Below are positions 53,617 through 61,283 of a stretch of 64,000 bases of DNA, one piece after another. Source of the DNA: Xanthomonas sp. XNM01 (GTDB taxonomy: Bacteria; Pseudomonadota; Gammaproteobacteria; Xanthomonadales; Xanthomonadaceae). Position 1 is the first letter of the stretch. Each line of letters opens with the position of its first letter. A program made the position numbers and the translations under genes. The notes below the pieces were generated by a model. It had not been told where the DNA came from. It worked only from the letters and a program-made list of their open reading frames with translations, and ran no database searches. The stretch covers positions 1,488,001 through 1,552,000 of the forward strand of contig NZ_JACVAP010000001.1 of the NCBI RefSeq assembly GCF_014851915.1, written 5' to 3'.

Positions 53617-54090
53617 ATGTCCGTGATCCGCATCGTCGCCGGCCTGCTGCTGGCCTCCCTGCTGGCCGGCTGTTCCAGCCTGCCCCGCCGCGATCCACCG
53701 CGGATCGACGTGGCCGGCGTCGAGATGCTGCCCGGCGAGGGGCTGGAGCTGCGGATGGCGGTACGCTTGCGCGTGCAGAACCCGAACGACGGCGAGATCC
53801 GCTACGACGGCGCCGCGCTCGAGCTGGAACTCAACGGCCGGCCGCTGGCCAGCGGCGTCAGCGCCGCCAGCGGCGTGGTGCCGCGCTACGGCGAGAGCAT
53901 CGTCACCATCCCGGTCAGCGTGTCCGCGCTGAACCTGGCGCGGCAGGTCGGCCCGCTGCTGGACGGGCGCGGCCCTGCGCTGGAGTACACGGTCCGCGGC
54001 AAGCTCGAGGGCGGCCTGTTCGGGACCCGCCGGTTCAGCGGCAGCGGCCGCCTGGACGAGGCCGCATCGGCCCCGTTGCGTATGCGCTGA
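53617..54090 (+). CDS. LEA14-like (WHy-domain) lipoprotein
   Basis: A 157-aa lipoprotein. The signal peptide ends in lipobox LLAG-C (Cys19), so it is lipid-anchored, probably to the outer or inner membrane. The mature part is a beta-sandwich of LEA_2/WHy type: ELRMAVRLRVQNPNDGEIRYDGAALELELNGR and the late GLFGTRRFSGSGRL. LEA_2 proteins are linked to desiccation or stress tolerance, but the bacterial role is not established. It lies 76 bp after motB and 52 bp before the transglutaminase-TPR gene, same strand. Confidence 0.85.
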   Translation: MSVIRIVAGLLLASLLAGCSSLPRRDPPRIDVAGVEMLPGEGLELRMAVRLRVQNPNDGEIRYDGAALELELNGRPLASGVSAASGVVPRYGESIVTIPVSVSALNLARQVGPLLDGRGPALEYTVRGKLEGGLFGTRRFSGSGRLDEAASAPLRMR

Positions 54091-54141
54091 GCGCCGCGCG
54101 GCGGCGTAGACTCGGCGGCAGGTTCCCACCGGGAGGCTGCG

Positions 54142-55272
54142 ATGATCGGGTTGACGCTGGCCGCACTGCTCGCGGTGGCCCCCGCGCCGCAGCCACCACT
54201 GCCCGCCGCGCCGGTCGATGCCTACGTGCCGCCGACCGCCGCCGCGGTGATGGAGATTCCGCCAGCGCTGCGCCAGCTGGTGCACGAGCGGGTCGAACTG
54301 CACGGCGGCAGCCAGGACGAGCGCCTGCAGCGCCTGGTCGCGCTGATGTTCGATGCCGATGGCCTGGGCCTGCGCTACGACCACCACGCCACGCGCAGCG
54401 TCGCCGGAATCTGGCAGCAGCGCGAGGCCAATTGCCTGTCCTACACGCTGCTGTTCGTCGCGCTGGCGCGCGAGCTCGGCTTCGACGCGCGCGTGCAGGA
54501 GGCCGGCGAGGTCCTGGCCTGGTACGAGGAAGCCGGCATCGTCTACAACGCCAGCCACGTCAACGTCAGCCTGCGCATCGGCGGGCAGCGCAAGACCGTG
54601 GATTTCGACCGCAGCATCATCGCCGCGCGCGGCACGCCGCGCCTGATCGGCACCGAGCGGGCGATGGCCCATTTCCACAACAACCGCGGCGCCGAACTGA
54701 TGGCCGAAGGCCGCTTCGACGCGGCGCTGGCATCGCTGCAGGCGTCGCTGCAGGCCGACCGCGGATTCAGCCCGGCCTGGAACAACCTGGGCGTGCTGCT
54801 GCAGCGGCGTGGCGATGTAGCGGCCGCCGAGCAGGCCTTCCTCGGCGCGTTGAGGCTCGATGCCGACCACGTGGCCGCGCTCAGCAACCTGGTCGTGCTC
54901 TATCGCCGCCAGGGCAATGCGGCGCTCGAACAGCGGCATGCGTCGCGCCTGGCCAACATCCAGCGCAAGGATCCGTTCCAGCGCTTCATGCTGGCGCTGG
55001 AATGCGAACACCGCGGCGACTACTCCTGTGCCATCGAGCAGTACCGGCAGGCGCTGCGCAGCAACAGCCGCGAGCACCTGTTCCGCTTCGGACTGGCCCG
55101 CGCCTACTACCTGGCAGGCGACCTCGAGCGCGCACGCCGGGAGATGGGCAAGGCGCTCGCCTACGCCGACACCGTCCAGGTGCGCGAGGCCTACCAGCGC
55201 AAGCTCGACCATCTGCGTGGCGACGCCCGCCAGGGCGCGGTGCGGCAGCGACCATCCACGCCACCGCGTTGA
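54142..55272 (+). CDS. Transglutaminase-like / TPR periplasmic protein
   Basis: A 376-aa protein from ATG 54142 (GGGAGG upstream). Residues 1-22 are a weak signal sequence. Residues about 75-170 carry a transglutaminase-like core with C98 (REANCLSYTLLF), H139 (YNASHVNVS) and D154 (VDFDRS), so the triad is intact. From about 170 there are at least four TPR-like units: HFHNNRGAELMAEGRFDAALASLQ, AWNNLGVLLQRRGDVAAAEQAFL, ALSNLVVLYRRQGN and SCAIEQYRQAL. It could be a protease-like or scaffold protein of the cell envelope. Likely cotranscribed with the LEA-like lipoprotein. Confidence 0.82.
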   Translation: MIGLTLAALLAVAPAPQPPLPAAPVDAYVPPTAAAVMEIPPALRQLVHERVELHGGSQDERLQRLVALMFDADGLGLRYDHHATRSVAGIWQQREANCLSYTLLFVALARELGFDARVQEAGEVLAWYEEAGIVYNASHVNVSLRIGGQRKTVDFDRSIIAARGTPRLIGTERAMAHFHNNRGAELMAEGRFDAALASLQASLQADRGFSPAWNNLGVLLQRRGDVAAAEQAFLGALRLDADHVAALSNLVVLYRRQGNAALEQRHASRLANIQRKDPFQRFMLALECEHRGDYSCAIEQYRQALRSNSREHLFRFGLARAYYLAGDLERARREMGKALAYADTVQVREAYQRKLDHLRGDARQGAVRQRPSTPPR

Positions 55273-55834
55273 GACCCGCGGCAGTACGTCCGCGACGGGA
55301 TGCGACGGCAACCGGTGCTGGGCGGGCGACCGCGAAGACCCGGTGCGATACGCCGATCACGTGGCGTCGATGCGCCGGGAAATGTCGTCACTGGACCCGC
55401 CGCGCGGATCGTCGACGCGGTGGTGCGCATGGGCGTGATGCGCTTCCAGCGCGATGGAACGCGGCCTGTCGCGCCGGTGCACGCGGTCCCGGGCGAGTCC
55501 GGTGTCCACGCGATCGGTCCGGACCGCACGCCGTCGCAGGAGACATCCGGCCTCCCTGCCCGGCGCGCCGTGCGGATCGAACGCGGCCCGCAGCGCGATG
55601 CGGGCCCTGCCCGCTCCGGACCACGCAGGCCGCGACCGTCAGGTTGCGCCGTCGGCGCTCCGCCGGCGTGTCGAGGCGATCGCCGGGAAGGAACGTTCGG
55701 CGCGGGACCTCCCGTCACGCGGGGATACGCGTCGGCACCAGGCATCCGGAACGACGCATCCGGCGGCGCCGCTGCCGGTCGCCGCACGCGGTCGCGGACT
55801 ATCCGCGATCCGGTCGCATCCCTACACTTGCGCG
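55273..55834. other. Long intergenic region (562 bp)
   Basis: No gene found. The frames across it on both strands are G/R/P-rich, contain no motif and have no ribosome site. Only the last 40 bp upstream of the S4 gene are plausible promoter. It may be decayed sequence. Confidence 0.5.
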
Positions 55835-56056
55835 ATGGAAGAGATCGATTTCGAACTTGAAGGCGACTTCGTCGAACTGAACCAGCTGCTCAAGCTGGTC
55901 GGCCTGTGCGACAGCGGCGGTGCCGGCAAGGCGCTGGTGGCCAGCGGCGCGGTGCTGGTGGACGGCGTCGCCGAGTCGCGCAAGACCTGCAAGATCCGCG
56001 CGGGCCAGCAGGTCCGCGTCGACGCTGTGCTGATCCGGGTCATCGCGGCCGGCTGA
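55835..56056 (+). CDS. ybcJ: YbcJ-like S4-domain RNA-binding protein
   Basis: A 73-aa protein that is essentially one S4 domain: FELEGDFVELNQLLKLVGLC, then SGGAGKALVASGAVLVDG and RKTCKIRAGQQVRVD. This matches E. coli YbcJ, an RNA-binding protein of unknown role, related to the S4 unit of pseudouridine synthases. The start is fixed by the family N-terminus; the longer frame to 55454 is a shadow. It converges with the DUF4097 gene. Confidence 0.9.
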   Translation: MEEIDFELEGDFVELNQLLKLVGLCDSGGAGKALVASGAVLVDGVAESRKTCKIRAGQQVRVDAVLIRVIAAG

Positions 56057-56084
56057 GACCCGGCGCGGCGTCGCGCCCCGGGTC
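56057..56084. terminator. Terminator-like hairpin between ybcJ and DUF4097 genes
   Basis: GACCCGGCGCG and CGCGCCCCGGGTC form a stem with a 2-nt bulge between the two converging stops. No T tract. It could serve both genes. Confidence 0.45.
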
Positions 56085-56106
56085 CCCGCAGCCTGCCTGC
56101 GCGGGC

Positions 56107-57009
56107 TCAGCGCCCGCCGAAACCGACGCCGATCGCGCCGGAATGCGAGGTCAGGGTGATGTCGCCGTTGCCGCGGCCCAGCTGCGTTTCCAGCCGCCGG
56201 CCCGGCCCGTACTTCGGACGTTCGACCTCGCCGCTCGGCGCCTGGATGCCGCCGCTGAACGTGGTCGCCCGCAGCGCGGCCGAGGTGTCGGCAGGCAGGG
56301 TCAGCTCGATCCGGCCGCTGACGCTTTCGGCGGCCACGCGCCCGCCCGGCGCCAGCGCGCCGACCCGCAGCACGATCGCGCCGGAGACGCTCTGCGCCTG
56401 CAGCCGCTCGATCCGGCTGGCGCCGAGCTGGACACGCCCGGAGACGGTTTCCAGCGAGGCCTCGCCGTCGACGCCGTCGGCGTCGACCTGGCCGCTGACG
56501 CTGGTGGCCTTCAGCCGCGAGGTGGCCAGCCGCGCCAGCACCGCGCCACTGACGCTGGTCAGCTCGGACTCGCCGGCGCGCCCGGCCGCGGCGACCTTGC
56601 CGCTGACCGAACGCGCGCCCAGCCGGCGCAGGTCGACCTCGGCGATGTCCACGCCGGCGCTGACCGCCGAGACCTGCAGCTCGGCGCCCTTGGGCACGCG
56701 CAGTTCCAGCCTGGCCGAGCGCTGGCGGTCGCCGCGGCTGTCGCGCGGGTAGACCACGCGGTACTGCACGCGGTCGCGGCTGGCATCCGTCTCCAGCCGC
56801 AGGTCGGCACCGAGCTCGCCGCTCAGCGCGACCTCGTCGCGGTCCCAGCCGCGGACCTGGATCGAGCCGGCGACGTTCTCCAGTTCGATCCTGCCGCCGG
56901 CCGACAGGGCGTGGCGTTCGTCGACCCGGGTCTGGGCGCCCGCGGCCAGCGGAACGGCCAGGGCCAGGAGCCACAGGAATGCCCGTGCGGGCGTGCGTGG
57001 TGTCTGCAT
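56107..57009 (-). CDS. DUF4097-family beta-strand-repeat protein
   Basis: A 300-aa secreted protein. Residues 1-25 are a signal peptide (FLWLLALAVPLAAGA-QT). The mature part is a long beta-solenoid of short repeats, each with VSG, for example SVSGKV, SVSGAV, SVSGQV, TVSGRV, SVSGAI and SVSGRI, as in DUF4097. It is the last gene of the operon ECF sigma / anti-sigma-like / DUF4097 and starts 4 nt after the preceding gene's stop. DUF4097 proteins often accompany ECF systems; their function is unknown, perhaps a periplasmic sensor or envelope structure. Confidence 0.9.
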   Translation of the reverse strand: MQTPRTPARAFLWLLALAVPLAAGAQTRVDERHALSAGGRIELENVAGSIQVRGWDRDEVALSGELGADLRLETDASRDRVQYRVVYPRDSRGDRQRSARLELRVPKGAELQVSAVSAGVDIAEVDLRRLGARSVSGKVAAAGRAGESELTSVSGAVLARLATSRLKATSVSGQVDADGVDGEASLETVSGRVQLGASRIERLQAQSVSGAIVLRVGALAPGGRVAAESVSGRIELTLPADTSAALRATTFSGGIQAPSGEVERPKYGPGRRLETQLGRGNGDITLTSHSGAIGVGFGGR

Positions 57010-57013
57010 GTCG

Positions 57014-57553
57014 TCATCCTCGGTCGTGGAAGGCGGCGTCCAGCACCGCCCTCCGGGTCAGGTCCAGGCGCAGCGCGTAGGTGCGCTGCAGCTGTTCGAG
57101 CAGGAAGCCCGCGTCCGGCGTCTGCCGGATCGCGGCATGGATCGCGGCGGTGCTGCGGTCGATCTCCTCCAGCGCCGGCGCCAGTCCTTCGCCTTCGCCT
57201 GCGCCGGCGCCCGGCGCTGCCGGCAGCAGCGCCAGGGCCACGCGGTAGTCGCGGTCCAGCGCCTGTGCCTGCCGCTCGAGTGCGGTCTGCGCGGGCGGTG
57301 CGGGCGCGCCGAGCCGGTCCAGGCCGAACCCGACCGCCAGCGCGGCCAGCGCCGCAGCCGCCGCCAATGGCCAGCGCCGACGCACGCGCCGCGTCGGGGC
57401 CGGTGCGATCGCCGCGGCCGGCACCGCCGCCTCCGCGGTGATCCGCGCGGCGATCGCGTCCCATGTTCCCGCAGGCGGGATCCGCTCGCGCGGCAGGGCC
57501 TGCAGGCCGGCAACCAGGGCCTGGTCGTCGTCGTATCCGGGGTATCCACTCAT
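57014..57553 (-). CDS. Anti-sigma-like single-span membrane protein
   Basis: A 179-aa protein from ATG 57553, which overlaps the ECF sigma stop by 4 nt. Residues 1-60 are cytoplasmic with an ASD-like pattern (PGYDDDQALVAGLQALPR, TWDAIAARI). One hydrophobic segment spans about 72-90 (WPLAAAAALAALAVGFGLD). The rest is a helical periplasmic tail (LERQAQALDRDYRVALALLPA, LEEIDRSTAAIHAAIR). This fits an anti-sigma factor, although a zinc-binding HxxxCxxC motif is absent. The tight coupling to the sigma gene supports that role. Confidence 0.75.
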   Translation of the reverse strand: MSGYPGYDDDQALVAGLQALPRERIPPAGTWDAIAARITAEAAVPAAAIAPAPTRRVRRRWPLAAAAALAALAVGFGLDRLGAPAPPAQTALERQAQALDRDYRVALALLPAAPGAGAGEGEGLAPALEEIDRSTAAIHAAIRQTPDAGFLLEQLQRTYALRLDLTRRAVLDAAFHDRG

Positions 57554-58143
57554 GTCCGTTCTCCCAGCCAGCCGCGCAGCAGGCCACGGGCCCGGTGCAG
57601 CTGTGCTTTCGATGTTCCAACCGCCACGCCGAGTTCCTCGGCGATCTCGTGGTGTTTCCAGCCTTCGATGTCGTGCAACACCAGCACCGCCCGCGCCCGG
57701 GCCGGCAGCCGCGCCACCGCGCGCTCCAGATCCATGCCGGTGCCCTGGCAGCGGCCCGGCGCGACCAGACCGTCCAGCGCCTCCTGGTCGGCATCGTGCG
57801 GCGGCAGCTGGCCCCGCGCACGCAGCGCCATCAAGGCGGTGTTGACCGCCAGCCGGTGCAGCCAGGTCGACAGCGCGCATTCCATCCGGAACCTCGGCAG
57901 TGCCCGCCAGGCCTGGATGAAGGTGTCCTGCAGCACGTCCTCGGCCGCATGCGCATCGCCGCCGCACAACCGCCAGATCACCGCATGCAGCCGCGGCGCG
58001 TACCGCCGGTACAGGGTTTCGTAGGCGGCGGCGCCTTCGGCGCAGCCGGCGACCACCGCGCGCACCAGCGCGGCCTCGTCGCTGGGCGCGGAGTGGTCCG
58101 CCGGTGGCATGGCGCTGGCGGCAATGGCGATCGTGTCTGGCAT
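57550..58143 (-). CDS. ECF-family RNA polymerase sigma factor
   Basis: A 197-aa sigma-70 family factor of the ECF type from ATG 58143. Region 2 is YRRYAPRLHAVIWRLCGGDA with HAAEDVLQDTFIQAWRALPRF (DVLQDTF is the promoter-melting block). Region 4 is LPARARAVLVLHDIEGWKHHEIAEELGVAVGTSKAQLHRARGLLR. There is no extra domain. It overlaps the anti-sigma-like gene by 4 nt. Its target promoters probably include the GGAAC-N17-CGTT site at 58176-58201, between it and the divergent mini-gene. Longer frames to 58950 are shadows. Confidence 0.92.
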   Translation of the reverse strand: MPDTIAIAASAMPPADHSAPSDEAALVRAVVAGCAEGAAAYETLYRRYAPRLHAVIWRLCGGDAHAAEDVLQDTFIQAWRALPRFRMECALSTWLHRLAVNTALMALRARGQLPPHDADQEALDGLVAPGRCQGTGMDLERAVARLPARARAVLVLHDIEGWKHHEIAEELGVAVGTSKAQLHRARGLLRGWLGERT

Positions 58144-58175
58144 GCACCTTCGATGCGGGCAGCGGGCGGAGGGTT

Positions 58176-58201
58176 GGAACCGATCGCAGCGGATGGGCGT
58201 T
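58176..58201 (+). promoter_or_regulatory. Candidate ECF-type promoter
   Basis: GGAAC (58176-58180), a 17-bp spacer, then CGTT (58198-58201), read on the plus strand. This matches the general ECF promoter form (GGAAC, 16-17 bp, CGTT-like). It points at the mini-gene at 58267 and lies just 33 bp upstream of the divergent ECF sigma start. Function inferred. Confidence 0.45.
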
Positions 58202-58266
58202 GCAACCATCCGCGTGCCTGCCGCATCCAAGCCGATATCACCCACATGGTACGAAGGAGCAGGCAT

Positions 58267-58494
58267 ATGTGGCAGGGTCCCGGTGCGCTGATGCTGGCGC
58301 TTTCGCTGCATCTGGCCCCGCTGCACGGCTGGTCGCTGGACCTGCCCGGCGACGACGGCGCCACCCGCGTCTGCCTGCGCCACGACGGCCACCAGCCGCG
58401 CAGCTGGTGCGTCCCCGCGCTTCCGCACGCCGATCCACTGCGGATCCTGGCGGCGCTGGGGCGTGCGGTGCCGGCGATGCACCTGCGCCGCTGA
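58267..58494 (+). CDS. Small secreted protein with ECF-like promoter
   Basis: A 75-aa frame from ATG 58267, preceded by an ideal GAAGGAG at 8-nt spacing. Residues 1-21 form a signal-like hydrophobic segment (MWQGPGALMLALSLHLAPL) and the rest is short, with two cysteines (RVCLRHD and SWCVPAL) spaced 12 apart. I do not know the family. The ribosome site, the ECF-type promoter upstream and the divergent position next to the sigma gene suggest it belongs to the ECF regulon. A longer frame from 57463 crosses the sigma gene and is rejected. Confidence 0.6.
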   Translation: MWQGPGALMLALSLHLAPLHGWSLDLPGDDGATRVCLRHDGHQPRSWCVPALPHADPLRILAALGRAVPAMHLRR

Positions 58495-58597
58495 GCGCGA
58501 CGCACCCGCGCGGCACACGGAAGCGGAACCGGCCACCCCCATGGCGGTGCGACCGTTAGAATGCGGTCCGCATTCGCGCCACGGGACGTACGCAACG

Positions 58598-59245
58598 ATG
58601 AAGGAACGGCTGCCGATCTGGCTCCAGGACTGGCTGGGCATCATCGTGCCGATCGGCCAGGTGCTGCTGATCCTGTTCGCGGCCTGGCTGCTGGCGGCCG
58701 CGGCGCGCTGGCTGGTGCGGCGGATGGTCGCCCGCCACGGCCTGCCGCCGGAAATGGCGGTGGTGCTGCGCCGGCTGATCGCCTTCCTGCTGTATGCGGC
58801 GGCCACGCTGGCCGCGCTGGAGCGCTTCGGCGTCTCGGGCACAGTGCTGTGGACCGCGTTCACCGGCTTCGCGGCCGTGGGTGCGGTCGCGTTCTTCGCC
58901 GCCTGGAGCGTGCTGTCCAACATCTTCTGCACGGTACTGATCTTCACCACGCGGCCGTTCCGCCTGCACGACTACATCGAGGTCTTGGAGAACGGCGAGA
59001 AGCCGGGCCTGAAAGGCCGCGTGGTCGACGTCAACCTGATCTACACCACCCTGCAGGAAGTCTCGGCCGACCAGGGCGATGCCGGCACCGTACTGCAGGT
59101 CCCGAACAACCTGTTCTTCCAGCGCACGGTGCGGCGCTGGCGCGGCGCGACGGTACCGGCGAGCTGGCTCGCGCCCGCCATGCCGCTGTTGCCGGCACCG
59201 GCATCGGCGCCGTCGCCCAAGGACCCGCCCACGCCACCGGCCTGA
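58598..59245 (+). CDS. Small MscS-family mechanosensitive channel
   Basis: A 215-aa membrane protein from ATG 58598. Three hydrophobic segments lie at about residues 13-38, 60-76 and 80-112. The last includes the MscS pore-like GFAAVGAVAFFAAWSVLSNIFC and then the family beta-domain start FTTRPFRLHDYIEVLENGE and VVDVNLIYTTLQEV. It is much shorter than MscS of E. coli (286 aa), lacking most of the C-terminal cage, and ends in a proline-rich tail. Its role is protection from hypo-osmotic shock. A palindrome (58559-58575) sits 23 bp upstream. Confidence 0.9.
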   Translation: MKERLPIWLQDWLGIIVPIGQVLLILFAAWLLAAAARWLVRRMVARHGLPPEMAVVLRRLIAFLLYAAATLAALERFGVSGTVLWTAFTGFAAVGAVAFFAAWSVLSNIFCTVLIFTTRPFRLHDYIEVLENGEKPGLKGRVVDVNLIYTTLQEVSADQGDAGTVLQVPNNLFFQRTVRRWRGATVPASWLAPAMPLLPAPASAPSPKDPPTPPA

Positions 59246-59259
59246 GCCGCCGCACGGTC

Positions 59260-59529
59260 TCAGCGCAGCTGGCTGTCCTTGCTGCCGCGCCGGTTGAAAC
59301 CGGAGTGCGCGGCAGCCTCGTCGGCATCGGCCGCCTCCTGGCAGGCGATGCACAGGCGCACGCCCGGAATCGCACGCTGGCGCGCCGGCGGGATCGGCGC
59401 ATCGCATTCCTCGCAGCGGCTTCTGCCCGGTCCCTGCGGCAGGCGGCTGCGGGCACGCTCGATCGCGTCCTTCACCGTCGCATCGATCTGGTCCTGCACC
59501 GCGCCGTCGCCCGCCCAGCCGGTCGCCAT
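59260..59529 (-). CDS. DksA/TraR-type C4 zinc-finger protein
   Basis: An 89-aa protein from ATG 59529. The helical N-terminus (VQDQIDATVKDAIERARSRLP) precedes a zinc finger of DksA/TraR form, C-E-E-C, then C-I-A-C (SRCEECDAPIPPARQRAIPG, LCIACQ). It resembles E. coli YbiI and short TraR-like regulators of RNA polymerase. The coiled-coil of DksA is short here. It converges with the MscS gene, 14 bp between the stops. Function is transcription modulation by analogy. Confidence 0.88.
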   Translation of the reverse strand: MATGWAGDGAVQDQIDATVKDAIERARSRLPQGPGRSRCEECDAPIPPARQRAIPGVRLCIACQEAADADEAAAHSGFNRRGSKDSQLR

Positions 59530-59676
59530 GGCCGTGGCCTCACATGATTGGAGAACCGACAGCCTGCGCCCCGCGCGGTGAATCGCGGGCGAAGCGGAGG
59601 CGCGGGCCCGCACCTGGCGTCGACAGCGCGCCGGGCATGATCATCGCCACACCACGACCGTCGACCAGGAGCCCCC

Positions 59677-59922
59677 ATGGAGCAGCCCGTCCATCCGTTC
59701 TCGCAGCTGTTCGAGCAGCTCGGCCTGCCGGCCGACGAAGCCAGCATCCGCCGCTTCATCGCCGACCATTCGCCGCTGGAGGCGCATCTGCGCCTGGAGG
59801 AGGCGCCGTTCTGGACGCCGGCGCAGGCGCAGCTGCTGCGCGAGGAACGCGTCGAGGACGCGGACTGGGCGATCGTGGTCGACCAGCTCAACCTCGCCCT
59901 GCGCGAGCGTCAACCCGGCTGA
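59677..59922 (+). CDS. DUF2789 protein
   Basis: An 81-aa protein from ATG 59677 with AGGAG at 6 nt. The whole sequence fits DUF2789: PFSQLFEQLGLPADEASIRRFI, HLRLEEAPFWTPAQAQLLREE and DADWAIVVDQLNLALR. Small, helical and cytoplasmic; function unknown. It is convergent with the YjdM gene and divergent from the zinc-finger gene. Confidence 0.9.
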   Translation: MEQPVHPFSQLFEQLGLPADEASIRRFIADHSPLEAHLRLEEAPFWTPAQAQLLREERVEDADWAIVVDQLNLALRERQPG

Positions 59923-59952
59923 GGGCCGGGAGGCCTGGGCGTCACCTGGCGC

Positions 59953-60291
59953 TCAGGCCTTGCGCAGGAAACAGGTCTTCAGCACCAGGCCCTTGATCTT
60001 GTCCGAATTGCCCTCGATGTGCTCGGCGTCGTCCTCGACCAGACGGATGTTGCGGATCACCGTGCCCTGCTTCAGCGGAATCGAGGAGCCCTTCACTTTC
60101 AGGTCCTTGATCACCACCACCGTGTCGCCAGCGGCCAGCAGATTGCCGTTGCTGTCGCGCACCTCGACCCCGCCCTCGGCCTCTCCGTCTCCCGCGCTCC
60201 ACTCATGGCCGCAGTCCGGGCAGATCCACACTGCGCCATCGGCGTAGGTGTTTTCGAGCGTGCATTGCGGACAGGCGGGAGGCGCGGGCAT
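59953..60291 (-). CDS. yjdM: YjdM (PhnA-domain) zinc-ribbon protein
   Basis: A 112-aa protein from ATG 60291. The N-terminal zinc ribbon is CPQCTLENTYADGAVWICPDCGHEW (two CxxC knuckles). The C-terminal SH3-like PhnA domain shows DSNGNLLAAGDTVVVIKDLK, GSSIPLKQGTVI and KIKGLVLKTCFLRKA. This is the YjdM family, formerly misnamed PhnA, with no proven enzyme activity. An upstream start (60318) is possible but lacks a ribosome site. Confidence 0.94.
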   Translation of the reverse strand: MPAPPACPQCTLENTYADGAVWICPDCGHEWSAGDGEAEGGVEVRDSNGNLLAAGDTVVVIKDLKVKGSSIPLKQGTVIRNIRLVEDDAEHIEGNSDKIKGLVLKTCFLRKA

Positions 60292-60525
60292 CGTGGATCT
60301 CGGTGAAGGGGGCTGCATAGTGTAGCGGCCACGCTGGTGCCGCCCCAGCGGACAGATGGCCCCAGCGCCGGTGCGTGGCGCATGGCGGCCGGTCCGATCG
60401 CATGCGTGTCGTCTCTATGGGGATGCCGGCGAACGGGCCTTCGTCCTGCGTGATGAGGCAATGGACACGAGAACAGCGGCGACACGTTTCCGCATCGCCG
60501 CTGGTGCCTGTCGCCGCCCTCCGGA

Positions 60526-61059
60526 TCAGAGCGTGGTGACCGTCTCGCCGCTGCGCGCCTTCAGCAGATCGCTGGCGCCATCGCGTTCCCGGTCGTTGCG
60601 CGCATGCACGACCACGGCCGAACGCCCCTGGCGCAGCGCATCGCGCACCTTGAACAGGTAGCGGCCGTGATCCGGACGCAGCGACACCAGGCCACCGGCG
60701 AACAGGCCGAAGATGCCGCCGTAGCCGATCGTCAGTGCGCCTGCCAGCCAGGGCGACTGGGTCACCGCGGGAACGCCCGCCAGCAGCATCGCACCGAACA
60801 GCAGCGCGCCCGCAGCCAGGCCGACCAGTCCGAGCTTGCAGTGCGCGATCACCAGCGTGCGCATGACGCCGTTGCTTTCCGGCTCGAGCTTGCGAGCGGC
60901 GCGTGCCTCGCCCGGTGTCATGACCCGCACCTGGGCCTGGCTGAGCGACAGCCTGGCACGCACTTCGCGCGCCACACGCCGCGCATTCGCAGGATTGTTG
61001 AAGATGCCGGCGGCCTTGCTGTCGGAAACTTCGCCGGTCAGGGGCTGGATGATGCTCAT
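60526..61059 (-). CDS. Conserved membrane protein with two helices
   Basis: A 177-aa protein from ATG 61059, with GAGGAGG at good spacing. Residues 1-65 are soluble (FNNPANARRVAREVRARLSLSQAQV, then PGEARAARKLEPESNG). Hydrophobic segments lie at about 69-95 and 101-125, and the C-terminus (130-177) is soluble (FKVRDALRQGRSAVVVHARND). The pattern of a short helical domain, a two-helix G-rich hairpin and a small alpha/beta end resembles uncharacterised proteins of Xanthomonadaceae. I cannot name the family. It is divergent from the MliC-like gene. Confidence 0.8.
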   Translation of the reverse strand: MSIIQPLTGEVSDSKAAGIFNNPANARRVAREVRARLSLSQAQVRVMTPGEARAARKLEPESNGVMRTLVIAHCKLGLVGLAAGALLFGAMLLAGVPAVTQSPWLAGALTIGYGGIFGLFAGGLVSLRPDHGRYLFKVRDALRQGRSAVVVHARNDRERDGASDLLKARSGETVTTL

Positions 61060-61283
61060 GGCCGTGTCCTCCTCGGTGATGTGGGGACAGGGTTGGCGAT
61101 CGCAGGTTCGCTGCGGGTGCAGACGCCGCGCAGATCGGGTGAAAGCGCCGGAGCGCGGGGAGACGATTCACCGGCGGGCATGGAAGCTCGACGATCGGTG
61201 AGTACCGCCCTGCTGGACCGGCACGGCATCTTCACTCCGGCGGACATAGCGTCCAAGGCCCGACACCTGACGAGGATGACCCG

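Noticed and set aside
55273-55834. 186-aa plus-strand frame (55300-55860) and a 198-aa minus-strand frame (55191-55787)
   Set aside because: Both are G/P/R-rich with no motif or ribosome site, and they run over neighbouring genes. Treated as noncoding.
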